A DNA stretch of 64,000 bases. Origin: Epinephelus fuscoguttatus. Lineage: Eukaryota > Chordata > Actinopteri > Perciformes > Serranidae. Numbering within the stretch: the stretch's first letter is position 1; every line of letters begins with the position of its first letter. Location: NCBI RefSeq assembly GCF_011397635.1, contig NC_064753.1, forward strand, positions 39,351,822-39,415,821. The letters are read 5' to 3'. Below are positions 44,801 to 55,072 of the stretch, piece after piece. The notes below the pieces were generated by a model. That model did no database searches and had not been told where the DNA came from. It worked only from the letters and a program-made list of their open reading frames with translations. The position numbers were made by a program, and so were the translations under genes.

Positions 44801-47242
44801 TTATACTGGAGTTAGTTGCAAGCCCAGTGTGTCTCATGAAGAGGGTCCCCCCGCCAAAGGGCGTGACAAAATGGTGGTATTTGACACCCTGGAAATGAGA
44901 ATGGGGTGAAAACAGGGTCTGTCAATCAGCGATTAGTTTTTCTTTTTAGGTAAATTAATTTTCCAGTATGAACACGTACAGTAAATGTCCCTTATTTAAT
45001 CCTTTCAAACGTATTCAAAAGTATTTAAACCTTACAACCTTGAGCAAATTGGTGCGATTTCTTTGAATAACATTAGAAAAAGGCATTGAGCAACTTGGTA
45101 AGAAATGTCCCACAAGTTGCAATTTTTTTTTTTAGAAAATTATTTCAAAATAAATAGGGATAATATTTATTATTTTTCTCATATTATTACATTTTAAAAT
45201 TATGTTACAGAATTATTATAATTTTTTAGCACTCTTTCCAGGTCATTTCCTTGAAACTTTCTTTTGCTTCTTTTTTTTTCTAATTTTCTTGTTTTTATTT
45301 TATTTTATTTTATTTTTTTTTACTAATTTCTTGCTATTTTTTGGGGGTCACTTCTTCTTTCATTGCTCATTGCCTTTTTTTTTAAAAAGAAATCAAGCCA
45401 ATTGGCTCAATTTTCAAAGGGTCAAATAATTATATCCTAAAAGTTGAAAAATTCAATAACAGCCAAATCCAGAGTTATTATAAAGTATCATTCATGTGAG
45501 CCAGCCCAAGGTCGAGTGTTAGGGAGGTGGTTTAAAGGAATCACTAGTGCGCCTGCTTTATAGACCCGTGGATGTGGAAGATCTGGATAATTTTATACCC
45601 ACAAATCAAACCTTTCTGGCTTCATGCACCACTGAGCAACTTCCATACAAATGAACGGGCCCCGCCTTTAACGCTGTATCCAGTTCTCTTTATATCCATG
45701 CTTCAGTTCAGCTCTAAAGAAAACAGTGAAAAAGGCGGACATCATCGCAGCTTTTCACACTAACCATCTCATCACCTACATATCAGAGCCAGTCGTCTGT
45801 CTTGTTCCATGACTGATGTCTATAGCTCATGATGCTGTAAAGTAAAATGCAGCTGAGGTCTCCCTGCTTCACAGCAGAGCTGCTCAGCTTTCTGGATACT
45901 TCTTCTGCCTGATAACAGCTTGACTCGACCCTGCATGGCAGCCAAGAGCTTTTCAAGTACCTTGGCAGAGTCGCTCTTAAAGAGGCAAAGCACTTTATGG
46001 CTTTTCTCAGACCTACAAAGTGGAGTGAGAGGCAACTAAGGAAAAAATAACACTCCTGATGGTACTGCAGTTTCTAATACAGTAAAGAAAAAACCTCACC
46101 AACAACCAGAATCATAAAGGAATAAAGGCAACTCAATTCATAGTAGGCTTAAAAGCAAAATGAGAAACTATCTGGTTCTCTCTGTATCAAACCCAGTATC
46201 ACCACCACACATACGATGAGAGCAAACATGATTCCAGTTAAATGCAGTTCTTCGATAAAAATACTCCCCAAGTAATGCCTTCCATGATTCATTAATTTAC
46301 TATGTGTATAACATGCACGACTGTGAGGCTTATGTTTCATATTGAAATCTGCAGGACTGTTGTGTAATGAATAATCCAGCCACAGCAGTAAAGCAGTGTT
46401 TACTGAATGTGACGAATACTCAGTAAAAAGAAACACATTCCCTCTTCCTATAATAGGAAAAAGAATTTCACGCTTTCTATTACAACAATGCCCTTTTGTC
46501 TTGTTTATGGGAAATACCAGTATGTCCTTATGTGATCCTGCTGGCAGTTCTGTCCTGTTACAACTTTGGCTTTAAATTCTGGATTGAGGACTCAAGGCTG
46601 GCATGCTCTGAACCAGCAGGGAGGGTCTGTGCTGAATTTGTGAGAAAACTGTTTTCAAACTTCACGTGCTGTGAAGTAGCTGAAACCAAAGTAATCTGTT
46701 AAACCTATAGACAAGATTAAGGATGTAAACCCCAAACAAATACACAATATAGTACACCTCAACATCCAAAATGCTTTGACACACACTGAGTCGTATAATA
46801 TATATATGTGTGTGTATATATATATATATATATATAAATGCCCAAATACTCTCTGAAACTAACAACAACAGACCATTTAACACACAATAATATAACATCA
46901 TATCCCCTCCGACACTGAAGCATACAGTAAGGTAGACAAATAACCTCAGGCTGCCTCCAAAGAGGGGAAGACCTCGTTAATCTTTGCCCCTGGTTGGCAC
47001 AACAACAAACAGCCAATCAAAAGTGTGACAGTGCCAGTTACCTGGGATACAGGTATGACGATGAAAGAGCCCCCACCGGCACTCTCGGTGACAACTGCCA
47101 GGAACTTGGAGTTGACGGCACAGAAGTGGTTGTCATGGACGTTCTTGGTGATGGGGACACCGTCGAAGCAGTGCTCCCGGTTGCCTACTTTTCCGTAGAC
47201 ATTTCGAAACTTGGAGCTTCGGTAGGTCGGACGCCATGACAT
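25881..47242 (-). CDS. coro2b: Coronin-2B-like actin-binding WD40 protein, 11 coding exons
   Basis: Joined exons on the - strand, 5' to 3': 47242-47042, 37532-37416, 35480-35331, 33725-33561, 32256-32140, 31996-31892, 29841-29745, 29403-29291, 26863-26773, 26386-26247 and 26015-25881. They total 1431 nt, giving 476 residues plus TGA, with GT/AG and frame kept throughout. The N-terminal coronin signature (YRSSKFRNVYGK) leads into a seven-bladed WD40-type propeller (about residues 1-320; VRVWEIP, ILIWNLE, IALWDQ). The conserved coronin extension follows (about 320-400; KGLIEPISMIVPRR). A C-terminal coiled coil at 433-476 contains RIRQLE, matching the coronin trimerisation pattern R-I-x-x-L-E. 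Family knowledge: type II coronins bind F-actin and act at focal adhesions and in neurite or podocyte cytoskeleton. The length matches the human CORO2B isoform starting MSWRP (about 475). CORO2A is less likely because the gene converges on anp32a. Confidence 0.95.
26149..26178. repeat. (TG)15 microsatellite in a short coro2b intron
   Basis: Lies in the 231-nt intron between coro2b coding exons 10 and 11, reading CA in the transcript. Confidence 0.95.
26247..26386 (-). CDS. coro2b: coro2b coding exon 10 (residues 386-432)
   Basis: Completes a split Asp codon and encodes PVLMSLKDGYHRPNQLVFK to NVPPRTENE, the linker before the coiled coil. The acceptor is ccaaacag and the donor GAG|GTATCT. Confidence 0.93.
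26773..26863 (-). CDS. coro2b: coro2b coding exon 9 (residues 356-385 plus one base)
   Basis: Encodes SDTYQEDIYPMTAGTEPALS to WLGGINR. The acceptor is gatttacag and the donor AGAG|GTAAAA. Confidence 0.93.
27100..27290 (+). pseudogene. LINE (L2-like) ORF2 fragment, same family as 3330-3910
   Basis: Encodes LRSSAAGLLEVPSNNWKNIG followed by a DIREASSLNVFKRKL-like end. It matches the 3480-3600 copy closely at the DNA level but keeps a segment missing there. Confidence 0.65.
27485..27510. repeat. (TAGA)n microsatellite
   Basis: About six tetranucleotide units. Confidence 0.93.
27565..28110 (+). pseudogene. non-LTR retrotransposon ORF2 C-terminal relic
   Basis: Reads as the end of a fish LINE ORF2: SRLHFLRRSVNICWTMLRMF, then SVVASAVLFAAVCWGSRL, with AELDSLVAV. 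A frameshift near 27860 moves to a second frame reading VLVGHRSTFSDGLIPLRC. The 5' part is truncated. The clade (L2/Rex-like) is from memory. Confidence 0.75.
28620..28725 (+). repeat. LINE-type 3' tail
   Basis: AAAGGTGCTATATGAATAAAG is the usual 3' end of fish LINEs of this type. It follows AT-rich DNA after the ORF2 relic and may be its 3' end. Confidence 0.5.
29291..29403 (-). CDS. coro2b: coro2b coding exon 8 (residues 318-355)
   Basis: Completes a split Gly codon, then encodes VMPKHGLDVGACEVFRFYK to SMIVPRR, the coronin extension after the propeller. The acceptor is tctgcag and the donor AGG|GTGAGT. Confidence 0.94.
29745..29841 (-). CDS. coro2b: coro2b coding exon 7 (residues 286-317 plus one base)
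   Basis: Encodes GDGNIRYFEITTEKPYLQYL to APQKGL. The acceptor is cttggcag and the donor CTCG|GTAAGT. Confidence 0.94.
31892..31996 (-). CDS. coro2b: coro2b coding exon 6 (residues 251-285)
   Basis: Encodes EDLSMPIVEEDIDGLSGLLF to MLYLAGK. It is 105 nt and phase 0 at both ends, so skipping it would keep the frame. The acceptor ctcttcccag sits directly after a (TG)28 tract. Confidence 0.94.
32010..32065. repeat. (CA)28 microsatellite beside a coro2b acceptor
   Basis: Reads (TG)28 in the coro2b transcript and ends 13 nt before exon 6 at 31996. Confidence 0.97.
32140..32256 (-). CDS. coro2b: coro2b coding exon 5 (residues 212-250)
   Basis: Encodes QASCKNHRVNRVVFLGNMK to RQIALWDQ. The acceptor is ccaacag and the donor CAG|GTCAGA, phase 0. 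The intron to the next exon is only 143 nt and is dominated by a TG tract. Confidence 0.94.
32910..33340 (-). pseudogene. Tc1-like transposase relic in a coro2b intron
   Basis: The - strand reads TVLFQHTSTPNVRFIKKFF, then, after a one-base shift, FGVEEPDWLAQSPDFNPIQH, the catalytic region around SPDLNPIEHLW of Tc1 transposases. Stops and frameshifts follow. The lower end resembles the Tc1 3' flank but is decayed. Confidence 0.75.
33561..33725 (-). CDS. coro2b: coro2b coding exon 4 (residues 157-211)
   Basis: Encodes ILIWNLEIGEPVKMIDCHTD to RSGAVLQ, WD40 blades. The acceptor is gtatcag and the donor CAG|GTCAGC, phase 0. Confidence 0.94.
34153..34717. mobile_element. Harbinger-type MITE in a coro2b intron
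   Basis: 21-bp perfect terminal repeats (AGCCTGATTTATGGTCCTGCG and its inverse) flanked by TTA at 34150-34152 and 34718-34720, the target size and sequence of PIF/Harbinger elements. The interior repeats TACGTCGTAGG. At 34425-34530 lies another recurrent fish motif (GCCCATTTATGCTCAACGTT). Confidence 0.85.
35331..35480 (-). CDS. coro2b: coro2b coding exon 3 (residues 107-156)
   Basis: Encodes VRVWEIPEGGLRRNMTEAV to FSAGYDYK, WD40 blades with YGHSRRVGVIEWHP. The acceptor is gtggcag and the donor AAG|GTACCA, phase 0. Confidence 0.94.
37416..37532 (-). CDS. coro2b: coro2b coding exon 2 (residues 68-106)
   Basis: Encodes TGRLDSHHPKVCGHQGNVLD to CSEDTS, a WD40 blade. The acceptor is tgtttcag and the donor TCG|GTACTT, phase 0. 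Confidence 0.94.
37655..38275 (+). mobile_element. LINE relic (+) interrupted by a SINE (-)
   Basis: 37655-37740 encodes a DSLSTFKSHL..HTFFKLAYSV end typical of L2-like ORF2. 38215-38275 is the matching 3' tail (GTGCTTCTAAATAAAATGC). The SINE lies between, so the LINE was there first. Confidence 0.65.
37826..38175 (-). mobile_element. tRNA-derived SINE, near full length
   Basis: On the - strand the head is tRNA-like: box A around AGTAGCTCAGTCCATAGGG and box B GTTCGAGTCCCC. A conserved body follows (GGTGCCCTTGAGCAAGGCA) and a tail TTTCCCCTCAGGGGGATTAA ending AT-rich. This is a well-known layout in percomorph genomes. No clean target duplication was seen. Confidence 0.8.
38839..38876. repeat. 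(TG)n microsatellite
   Basis: Uninterrupted TG repeat of 38 nt in the large coro2b intron. Confidence 0.96.
39514..39735 (-). repeat. dispersed repeat, copy 2
   Basis: The - strand copy of the 3945-4146 family, with a short extra segment before AACATCCTGGTATTTTTGGC. Confidence 0.75.
39990..40375. mobile_element. inverted-repeat element with palindromic AATTA units
   Basis: The outer ends (GGAAGCGCACTGCAGTCC and, inverted, AGAAGCACATTGCATTC) flank two clusters at 40022-40110 and 40255-40333. The clusters are built from short palindromes such as TCTCGTAATTATGAGA and CTTGTAATTACAAG. There is no ORF. Confidence 0.6.
42172..42297 (+). repeat. dispersed repeat family, copy 1
   Basis: Shares order and wording with 54952-55072: CACCAGAAGAAAAGGTTGCC, ATTTGCACATTTTTATACG and AAGTGACATAATATATAAGC. 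Confidence 0.6.
46794..46837. repeat. (TA)/(TG) compound microsatellite
   Basis: TA repeat with a short TGTGTG insert, about 200 nt downstream of the first coro2b coding exon's donor. Confidence 0.9.
47042..47242 (-). CDS. coro2b: coro2b coding exon 1 found (residues 1-67)
   Basis: Encodes MSWRPTYRSSKFRNVYGK to GGGSFIVIPVSQ. The ATG is the first triplet after a good acceptor (ccctcctcag|ATG), so any upstream exon supplies the start context. In human a short exon adding MTVTK can precede this Met; I did not find its counterpart. Confidence 0.94.
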
Positions 47243-48080
47243 CTGAGGAGGGTTAAAAAAAAAGAGATGAACAAGTAAGTTTAAGTTTCAGTTTGGAGAG
47301 AACATTATGTTATATTACTGGTGGTTGTTTACAGTCCAGTCACCAGAGGAAAAATGTTTTAAGTGTGTGTTTCTGCAAACCACAAATATGTTACATCTGC
47401 TGTTTCATATCAGGCTGTTTTCATGCACTCTGCGTATGTATACCAACAAAACATAATGCACAAAATTTGTATAAATCCCATGTAATTATGAGCCAGTAAT
47501 TTGTGTATAAATCATGTATTTGGGAAGACTCTGACCTCCTGACCAATGTGCTGACAGGAGTAAAAAAAGAAAGTAGTCCCTGAGGTGGCAGGTTGGGGAT
47601 GGTGGATGGGTCACAAAACACAGGACTTAGACCCAGGAGACTGACACAGAACTGTGAGAAACCAAGTGAACTCTCAGTCATTTTAAGGCACATCATCACC
47701 ATTTTTTTTCTTTAACCTAATCTATGTAAGTTTGCCTTAAGTCTACAACGTCATTCGTCGGGGGGCTAATTTGTTAGATATCACACGAATCATTGTATGT
47801 GAAGAAGAGTACACTTGCAAGATAAATGTGACACTTTCTAATGTCACAATGGAGGGACAACTACGCAGGTTGATTTTAGTGCTGCTCATCGTGGACTATA
47901 TTGCTGTCATTGTTCATTTTAGTCAAACCATACAGTTTGAAAACGAGGCGCGGCTCCAACTAGAAAACAATGTTTTGATGCATTGGATGTGCTGAATGTG
48001 CGTATTAAGGCAGTACAGGAGGAGGTGCACATTAATAATCCTCTAGGACTGTAACATGCTCATGTTTAACCCAAACAATG

Positions 48081-48320
48081 TGTCATGTGTCTGCAGTTGG
48101 TTCGGATCGAGGTCGGAACACGTTCTTATCACAAACGAACCGCACCAGAGTTCGTTTGTAACCAGTGTAACCAGACTGAGACCACCTCTTCAAGAAGGTC
48201 TCATCCCAATTGTTTTTGTGCACATCCGAGTGCGATTGCTGTGTTCACACCTGCCCAAACGGACCGCACTTTGAGGGCAAACCAACCAAACAGGGCAGGT
48301 GTGAAAGCACCCTATATGTT
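48081..48320. repeat. probable dispersed teleost repeat
   Basis: Runs from CTGCAGTTGGTTCGGATCG to CAGGTGTGAAAGCACCC and recalls a high-copy fish element. The evidence is resemblance from memory only. Confidence 0.45.
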
Positions 48321-51300
48321 TCTCACAGATGTACTGGTTGTTTGACAAACAGCCCCAAAACTCTAAGACTTCCATTTTATAATCTGCTCCTTTAAAACAT
48401 GTAGTATAGTTACAGTATATAATTTTACAGCAAAATCAATAAAGGGTAACAGCTTTGACCTGGACTCAGCATTCATCCAATTTATTGTGGTTAAACTGTA
48501 AGTAAGCTTCAGATGACACCCCTACTTTTATACTATTCAGTGCGTCCAGTTTACCAAATAGAGTAGCATTTTTGACACTCTGTGTAGGCAGAGGAGGAAA
48601 ATTTAGCCAAGCTGGTACTACAACATCAGGAAGAAATTACATTACACTGTAAGAGTGAGTTGTCTTTATCCTTTAAGTAATGTTTGCAACTTGACATGAT
48701 GACGATAATGCAGACAGAAGCAGCGAAGCCTGATGTCAAATTCCTATCTACCAAACCCACAGTTGCTGGGTGGGCTGTCCCATCTGTGCAGACATGATAA
48801 CTGTCACACATGCATTTGTGGGAAATTGTCCAAATTGGTCATGGGTGTGAGACGTTCGAAGGGTGAAAACTGGGTGAAAACTGTTTTGACACCATTTCGC
48901 GTTGCCTTAGAAGCAGTGATTAATGTGACAAGAAGGAAAAGCAGAAGTAAGACATTTCTTCCAAATAACTTAATCACTAAAAACAGCTGTATCAACCGAA
49001 ATGGCAGATGGCAGTGTGTCCTGTTGTTCATCACTCTATTTTGTCTCTGGTGGATCTTGAACACAGAAAAGCAGCCTTTGTTTGCCGCCGCTGTGCACCA
49101 ACAAAAGACAAGTGGTTACGTTCGACTCAAGACGCTTCTTTTGTTTGTCACTCCACCACAAGCATGCTCTGATGGAGCTCTTGATTTTTTTTGGCGTGAG
49201 CTGGCTCTGTCTAAGGGCTCAAAGGCTGACCCAGTCACAGGAAGTGGACGTCAAATGACCTTTGTCCCATAAGGAAAGAAGCTGCTGTCATTTCATGTGG
49301 CTACTTTCTGAGAAATCTTCTGAAACCGGATCTGTTTATGAGTATAAATTCCAGTGACACTACTGATGGACCACATCAGTTCACAACAGGATCTGGCGTG
49401 AGAGGATTTGTGACTCTTGTCAGATCAGTAGCAGCAGTGCAGGATGACATCAGGCAATCCTCTATTCAGCATTGTTCTTGGGATGTGGAGGGGAACTGGT
49501 GGGAGTGGTGTACACATGCAAATAGAAACATCCTCAGACCATGTGGCTGCTATTGTCTCTCCCCGTCCCTTTCTGTCTCAAACCAGACTGGAGAAATGCC
49601 ATCCAGTAGGCTACAATAGTGTGGTCCATCATTTTGCACTCAGATGTGACACATAGTGAGCCTGCAGCAGTATTATGACACCACTGCTATTACAGTGTCA
49701 CAGTGTTTTTTTTTTGTCTTTTTGAATTTAACATATGGTGCTGAAACTGTTCCTTGATTATTTAAAGATGTACTTTGCAGGATTTTCCAAAAAAGAAAGC
49801 AATGTATAGACACACACACACATTACTAATCCCTCTCAATCATCACTTATGACCCACTCGAAGTGTGTGGCGGTATATATTTTACTACAGAAACTCTGCC
49901 CTCTGCCTGCATTTTCTTAGTCTTTCTTTTCGGGATGTTAATCAGCATGTGCCTCTACAGTGCTCAGGTGAGGTTGGGCTACAAAGAACAACACACTCTC
50001 ACTTCCACCTCGTCACATATTCACGTTTTGGTCATGAACTTTCCACGTCCACATACGACATGAAAGGTACCCTGGGTGTGTTGGTTGTTGATGTTCTCAG
50101 ACACCGTGTCAAGTTCTGCCTGTTATATGCATTGTCTTCTTTCAAGATACACTTCTGTTTTCACAGGAAATTTCAAAATAAATGCACTATGTCAGTACAA
50201 CACAGCTAATTGACTTTTTTTTTCCTCCGACAACAAAAGCACGTGGTTAGGTTTAGGCAACAAAAGAACAGGGTTTGCCTTTAGAATCTTACGGGGCGTG
50301 AACGCCGCTCTCTCGGGTGAAAGTCTGTGTTTGTTGGACCCATTCACCACCACTCCCATCCGCCCCAGCCGGACTTTTGCCACCTTAACTTAAGTCTTTG
50401 TCCCACTCCATTCCCCCCTGATGTCGCCAGGCACCATTAAACTATAACTGCAACTGGCTGTGTATCATGCCGCAGTTAAAGGACGCCTTCTTTCTTTGAT
50501 GTCTGACGCTGCAAGTCACTGCCCAAGTGCCGGATTTCGATGAATTCGGAGTGAGACCGGGCTCTAAAGAAAGGTAGCAACTAGTTCCCAGACTGTAAGC
50601 AGCAGACATCCAAGAGACAAAGCATCAAAAAAACACAAATATGTGGAGAAACACCAAACTAATGTGAATGTGGGGATGGTTTTTACTTTCATTTTCACTG
50701 GTGAACATGTTTACAATAGTAACTGCAGTCAGGTTAATAAATCAACACTTTTCTGCTCTGCTACTTTACACCTCTACTAAATTACATATCAGAGGGAAAT
50801 ACTGTACTTAACTTCAATGCATTGCTCTAACACTTGGCGGATAGTTCAGCTTTCAGATTAAGATATTACATACATTCACAAAATCTGATGCATTGTAATA
50901 GATTTAATGACCTGCAGCTTATTTGTCCAAAATCAAAATCAAACAAACTTGAAACCAAAATGCAAATGATGCACCACATGAATGAAATGCACACAGGCAA
51001 TAGTAGTCCGTTGGTAATACAGATGTTTGTGTTCTTGTAGTTTATTCATCCTCAACAAGCAAACAAAGAAAACATGGCTCCTCCTGCTTCTCTTGCCCTA
51101 GTTAGAAAAACAGCAAACCTCCCAGGTGCATGCCTGTCCTCAGGGGTGGTTAATAACAGATAACAAGTGAAGCACATGGGTAAACAGGTAAAAAAAATAA
51201 AACTTTTCATGTTCATCTTTAAATTCTGTACCTACACTCTTTACTCAAGTATATTTTTAAGCCAGTAATCTACTTTTTACTCCACTACATTTTCCATAAA

Positions 51301-52692
51301 TCTGACTTTCATTACTTGAAACTGACAAGGTTTCTCAATTGGTAATTTTCACTTTAAAGTAAGTAGTAACTGTACTTGAAGTATAGATTTTCAGTACTCT
51401 GTCCACAACTGCTCATCCTATGCAAAAGATAAAGTCTACAAAAAGAAAATATCTGGAATAAATCAAACAATCTGAACGTTCTTTTAAATAGCTCCCATAC
51501 AACCCGATGGTACCTAAAGTCTTATTTTTCCATTTATTTACCCCATTTTCAACCAGGTAAGTCCTGTTAAGATCAACAATCTCTTTAACAAGGGAGACCT
51601 GACCAAGACAGCAGTATACAACAAGTTACAGCCGAAAACGACACAATAAAAACATAAACGATATACAGTTACATGTAGAAATATTAGGACGCTTACACAC
51701 AATGACAAGACCCAACCGATTCACTCATCCTTGTACTTGTGAGAGCTTTAATGTCAGGCAGAGAGACCAGTTCACGTAGTTTCAACTATTTTTAAATAGA
51801 AAAAATTAGCTCCAACTTCACCGGCTAGAACATTAAAAAAACTGCTGATCAGAAATAACAAAATAGTTATATGATAACAGTCTGAAAGCAGCCAATCTGT
51901 GTAACAAGTACTTTTAATTTTGATAATTCAAGTACATTTTACTGGTAACGTTTCTGTACTTTTACTTTGTTAAATTTTGAAGGTACGGCTGACACTTGTA
52001 ATGGAGTATTTTTACAGTAGTTGAGGGCCTTATCCTGCTTTCTATGTCATTCAGTAACTTTGGGTTTTAGACTGCTTGTTAGACAAAAACAAGTAATATG
52101 GAAAAGTTAACCATGAAAGTTACATTCAGTTGCAGCCTTACATATGCATGATTCTACTGTGAGCAGGTCATATGCAGCATGAAAACGTCTTACTCTCGTC
52201 CCATTCAAACCCAGATCAGCTCGTCTGGAGCCATGTCTGTATGAGCAGCATAATAGCAGCTTGTTAAAGAATTAATGTAGAACAGAAGAGGAGCAGAGAG
52301 TGGCCTGAGGGATGGTTAGAAGAAACTCGCCTGCTTTGAGCTCTCTTTACAAGGATGCTCATTCATTGGTCACCGGAGTAAAGCACAGAGAGGATATCTG
52401 TGTGTGTTGTGTCGTTCTTATCTCACGAGGGTTTGCAGCAGGAAAACACACAAACAGACCACGAGCGGCGGCGTGCGCATACACAAAAACACAACTCTAA
52501 GAAAAAGAAAGTGACTTTGTTTCCAGCAATGCAAATCACAAGATGATTCCCTCTGGGGTTAGACAGGCCTCCTGAACTTTGCAGAAAGTTGTTTCTGTAT
52601 AATTTAAGTTAGACTCAAATAGAAACTCCTTCATACATAACTTAACACCACACTAATGTTCTGTAATCCCCTCACTGAAAACGTCACCTTAC

Positions 52693-52990
52693 CTTCCCAG
52701 TGTCCTCACAGTGACACTACAGTCACAGTGCTGCGGCCTTCTCAGACTGCAAACATCCACCCTCCTCTCTGAGCGAGCCGCCAGGATCTCCTCTCTCCCT
52801 TCCTTCCTCTTCAAATCCAAGCAGGCAGCCTGTGTCTGCTCTACCTCCTTCTCTCTCATGTTTTTCCTCCCCCCCTCCCCTTTAAACTCTCTCCTCTCCT
52901 CCTACTGGTACTGATAGCTGGAGGGCTAGCACTCCCCCCTTTCCTCCTCTTACCCGTCTCTCCCATCCTGCCACTCAGTCAGCCCTCTGT
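52693..52990 (-). other. coro2b: candidate 5' UTR exon of coro2b
   Basis: On the - strand a purine-rich stretch ends in a strong donor, GGGAAG|GTAAGG, at 52693. It sits upstream of the first coding exon in the right orientation. The 5' boundary is a guess. An ATG inside it opens a frame that would run out of frame into the coro2b exon, which lowers confidence. Confidence 0.25.
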
Positions 52991-53707
52991 CTCTGTCTGT
53001 CTCTACCACGGTTCACGCTCCAGCCCAGCCAGTAGTAGCCATTCATCCTCTTTCCTCTCCCACCCACTGCTTGTTTGGAAACGCAAGGCCCTTCTGGGCT
53101 GCTTCCCAGCACCACCGGCAGTTTCTCACTCCCTTTCTTAATCTCTTATCTCTACTCTAATCCTTCACGCCACAGGCATGAGACCTGCCCATCTTCTGCC
53201 AAGACAGGTGGACCCCAGAAGGAACGTCTGCAACTGTAGAGCTTGTTAGCAACTGCAGCAGTGCCAACGGCAAGATGTTAACATTTTCAGAAACTGCACA
53301 ATGTGGAACGTATTAAAGCCCAGAAAATGATCTTCTAATTCTTCTGTGTCTGAATTTTACACACACAGCTTATGCACTGTAGCTTTTAATGTCTTGTCTT
53401 TGAGTTAGTTTTCATTTTTGGCGCCATGTACCGAGAGCATAAAAACAGCTAATGGAAAAAAAGAATTCTCTCATCCTTTGAACAATCTTAACAGTATAAA
53501 AGTAAGCAGATAACTTTTTTCCTCCAGCATTTAATGATACAAATTTAGCTTTTAAAGCAGCTGTGCGGAACTTTTTACCATTTATAAAACTGTCCCTAGT
53601 TCCGCATATTTATTTGAACTACCAACAGCGACGATAAAGCCTTTCTCTATATGGCTATTTAGCGTAGCCTGGCTCGGGTCGGACACAGCGGAAGTCAGCA
53701 AACCAGA

Positions 53708-53749
53708 GTGCAGACTTACTTCCACCTGGAGGTGGAAGTAAGTCTGCAC
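53708..53749. repeat. perfect 42-nt inverted repeat
   Basis: Arms GTGCAGACTTACTTCCACCT and AGGTGGAAGTAAGTCTGCAC are exact complements around a 2-base centre (GG). It lies inside the TTAA element. Confidence 0.9.
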
Positions 53750-54036
53750 GCCCGCAGCGGCCCACAGCCATTAAACCACAGAAGAAGAAAGAGCCGTGTT
53801 TACGAGTAGGATTTAAGAAACAGGTAAATGACATGTAGTAGGGAGTAGTGAATGATTTCGGACACATTGCAAACTCTTGTACAGTAGATGGTGGTATGCA
53901 TCTGGAAGTTGTTTGCGATCCGCCAATAAATTGAGAGAAGAGCCGTGTTTACAGAGAGTGTTCTTCGAGTAAGCGGTACGCAACGGGCATTGCTGAACAC
54001 ATAACAGTTTTACCACATGTATCAATAAGGACTTCA

Positions 54037-54230
54037 TGGCGGATAAAGAAGGAGCACCATCTAAAAGAAAAAGAACAGAAGAACAGAAGAAGGCTAAACG
54101 GGACAGTGATAGGGCTCGAGCTCAAACGCGTGTAAACCTCAGTCGGGCATTCACCAAGTGGAGAGAGCTGTGAGATTTGAAACTGGTTTTAAAACTGATC
54201 CCGAGTTGGCCCTTTTCCTAATCAACAGGT
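54037..54230 (+). pseudogene. broken short ORF in the TTAA element
   Basis: ATG at 54037 reads MADKEGAPSKRKRTEEQKKA, then RARAQTRVNLSRAFTKWREL, and hits TGA. One base over, the frame goes on as FETGFKTDPELALFLINR and meets a donor-like AACAG|GTATGT. I recall similar basic-then-FKTD..LALFL proteins repeated in fish genomes but cannot name a function. Confidence 0.5.
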
Positions 54231-54951
54231 ATGTCATTTTTGTTTTTACTTAGAGAATATACCGCAACTTGTTAGACATTGTTTCACTTCAATATATGAC
54301 GACATGGAAGTTATAAGCAAGCTAAATATAACGTTAGCTGCAGTAACGTCACAACAAACGCCACAAACCTGACTGTGACCATGAACACAAATACACAGCA
54401 GGCAGTTGTCCTCAGTTTATAAGAAATTCAGAGCTACACCAGAGCATTTATGATTTTCCTCTTGCTCTGCAAAACAAATGCATGCGGTAACTGCCGGTTG
54501 CAGTCGAGATTTTACGAATGAAGCTGAAGGCTGCAGTCGGAATTTTGCGACACCAGGCTGTGGGTGTCATACCGCTTCGACCAAAAGGGGCGCTATAATC
54601 AACGAAAACGGAAAGTTCCGCACAGCTGCTTTAATCAACTGAAATGATCTAGAAAAGTTCACTACTTTATGTATTAAATATTAAAATCCCAGAGGTAAAA
54701 CTTTCACATTTTGTATTTTGTTGTGACATTTCTACATTGGGCTCACTGTAAGAAAAAAGATCAACATCTTACGCTTAATCTGATAAACACAACTGTGATT
54801 TCATGATCTGTTACAAATTGTAATTATTTAATCCTGCTCTAAAAATATATACCTTTTAGGATGAACAGTTTATGTAACAATAATGCATTACCAACATGTT
54901 GAATTAATTTTTACAAGCATGTCAAATTCTTTAGAAATGCCCTTCAGTGTC

Positions 54952-55072
54952 AAAGTCAAGCCAAGTCACGAGAAGAAAATGTTGGCCTGACGTTACTGTG
55001 AAACACAAACATGTTACATTTGCACGTTTCATACACATCATACAGATGTTTCTAAAGTGACATAATAAACTA
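54952..55072 (+). repeat. dispersed repeat family, copy 2
   Basis: Counterpart of 42172-42297, with CACGAGAAGAAAATGTTGGC and AAGTGACATAATAAACTAAGC. Confidence 0.6.

Larger units (their letters stand above)
37533..47041. other. coro2b: coro2b intron between coding exons 1 and 2
   Basis: A 9.5-kb intron without any recognised exon on either strand. It holds a LINE relic split by a SINE, an inverted-repeat element near 40000, TG and TA microsatellites and dispersed repeat fragments listed separately. 40400-42100 and 44100-46790 show nothing else I can name. Confidence 0.65.
53556..54630. mobile_element. TTAA-flanked element with a broken ORF
   Basis: The ends share AGCAGCTGTGCGGAACTTT in inverted orientation, with TTAA at 53552-53555 and 54631-54634. 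Inside are an ORF from 54037 and a perfect hairpin at 53708-53749. The element is 1075 bp and non-autonomous as it stands. Confidence 0.8.

Noticed and set aside
48733..49272. 179-codon open frame on the + strand
   Set aside because: The longest open frame outside the two genes, but the peptide has no recognisable domain, an equally open antisense frame overlaps it, and it lies in a probable coro2b intron. A homology search would settle it.
52693..52870. coding first exon of coro2b starting at an ATG near 52859
   Set aside because: Spliced at the GTAAGG donor, this frame would enter the exon at 47242 out of frame and stop inside it. It can only be leader sequence or a uORF.
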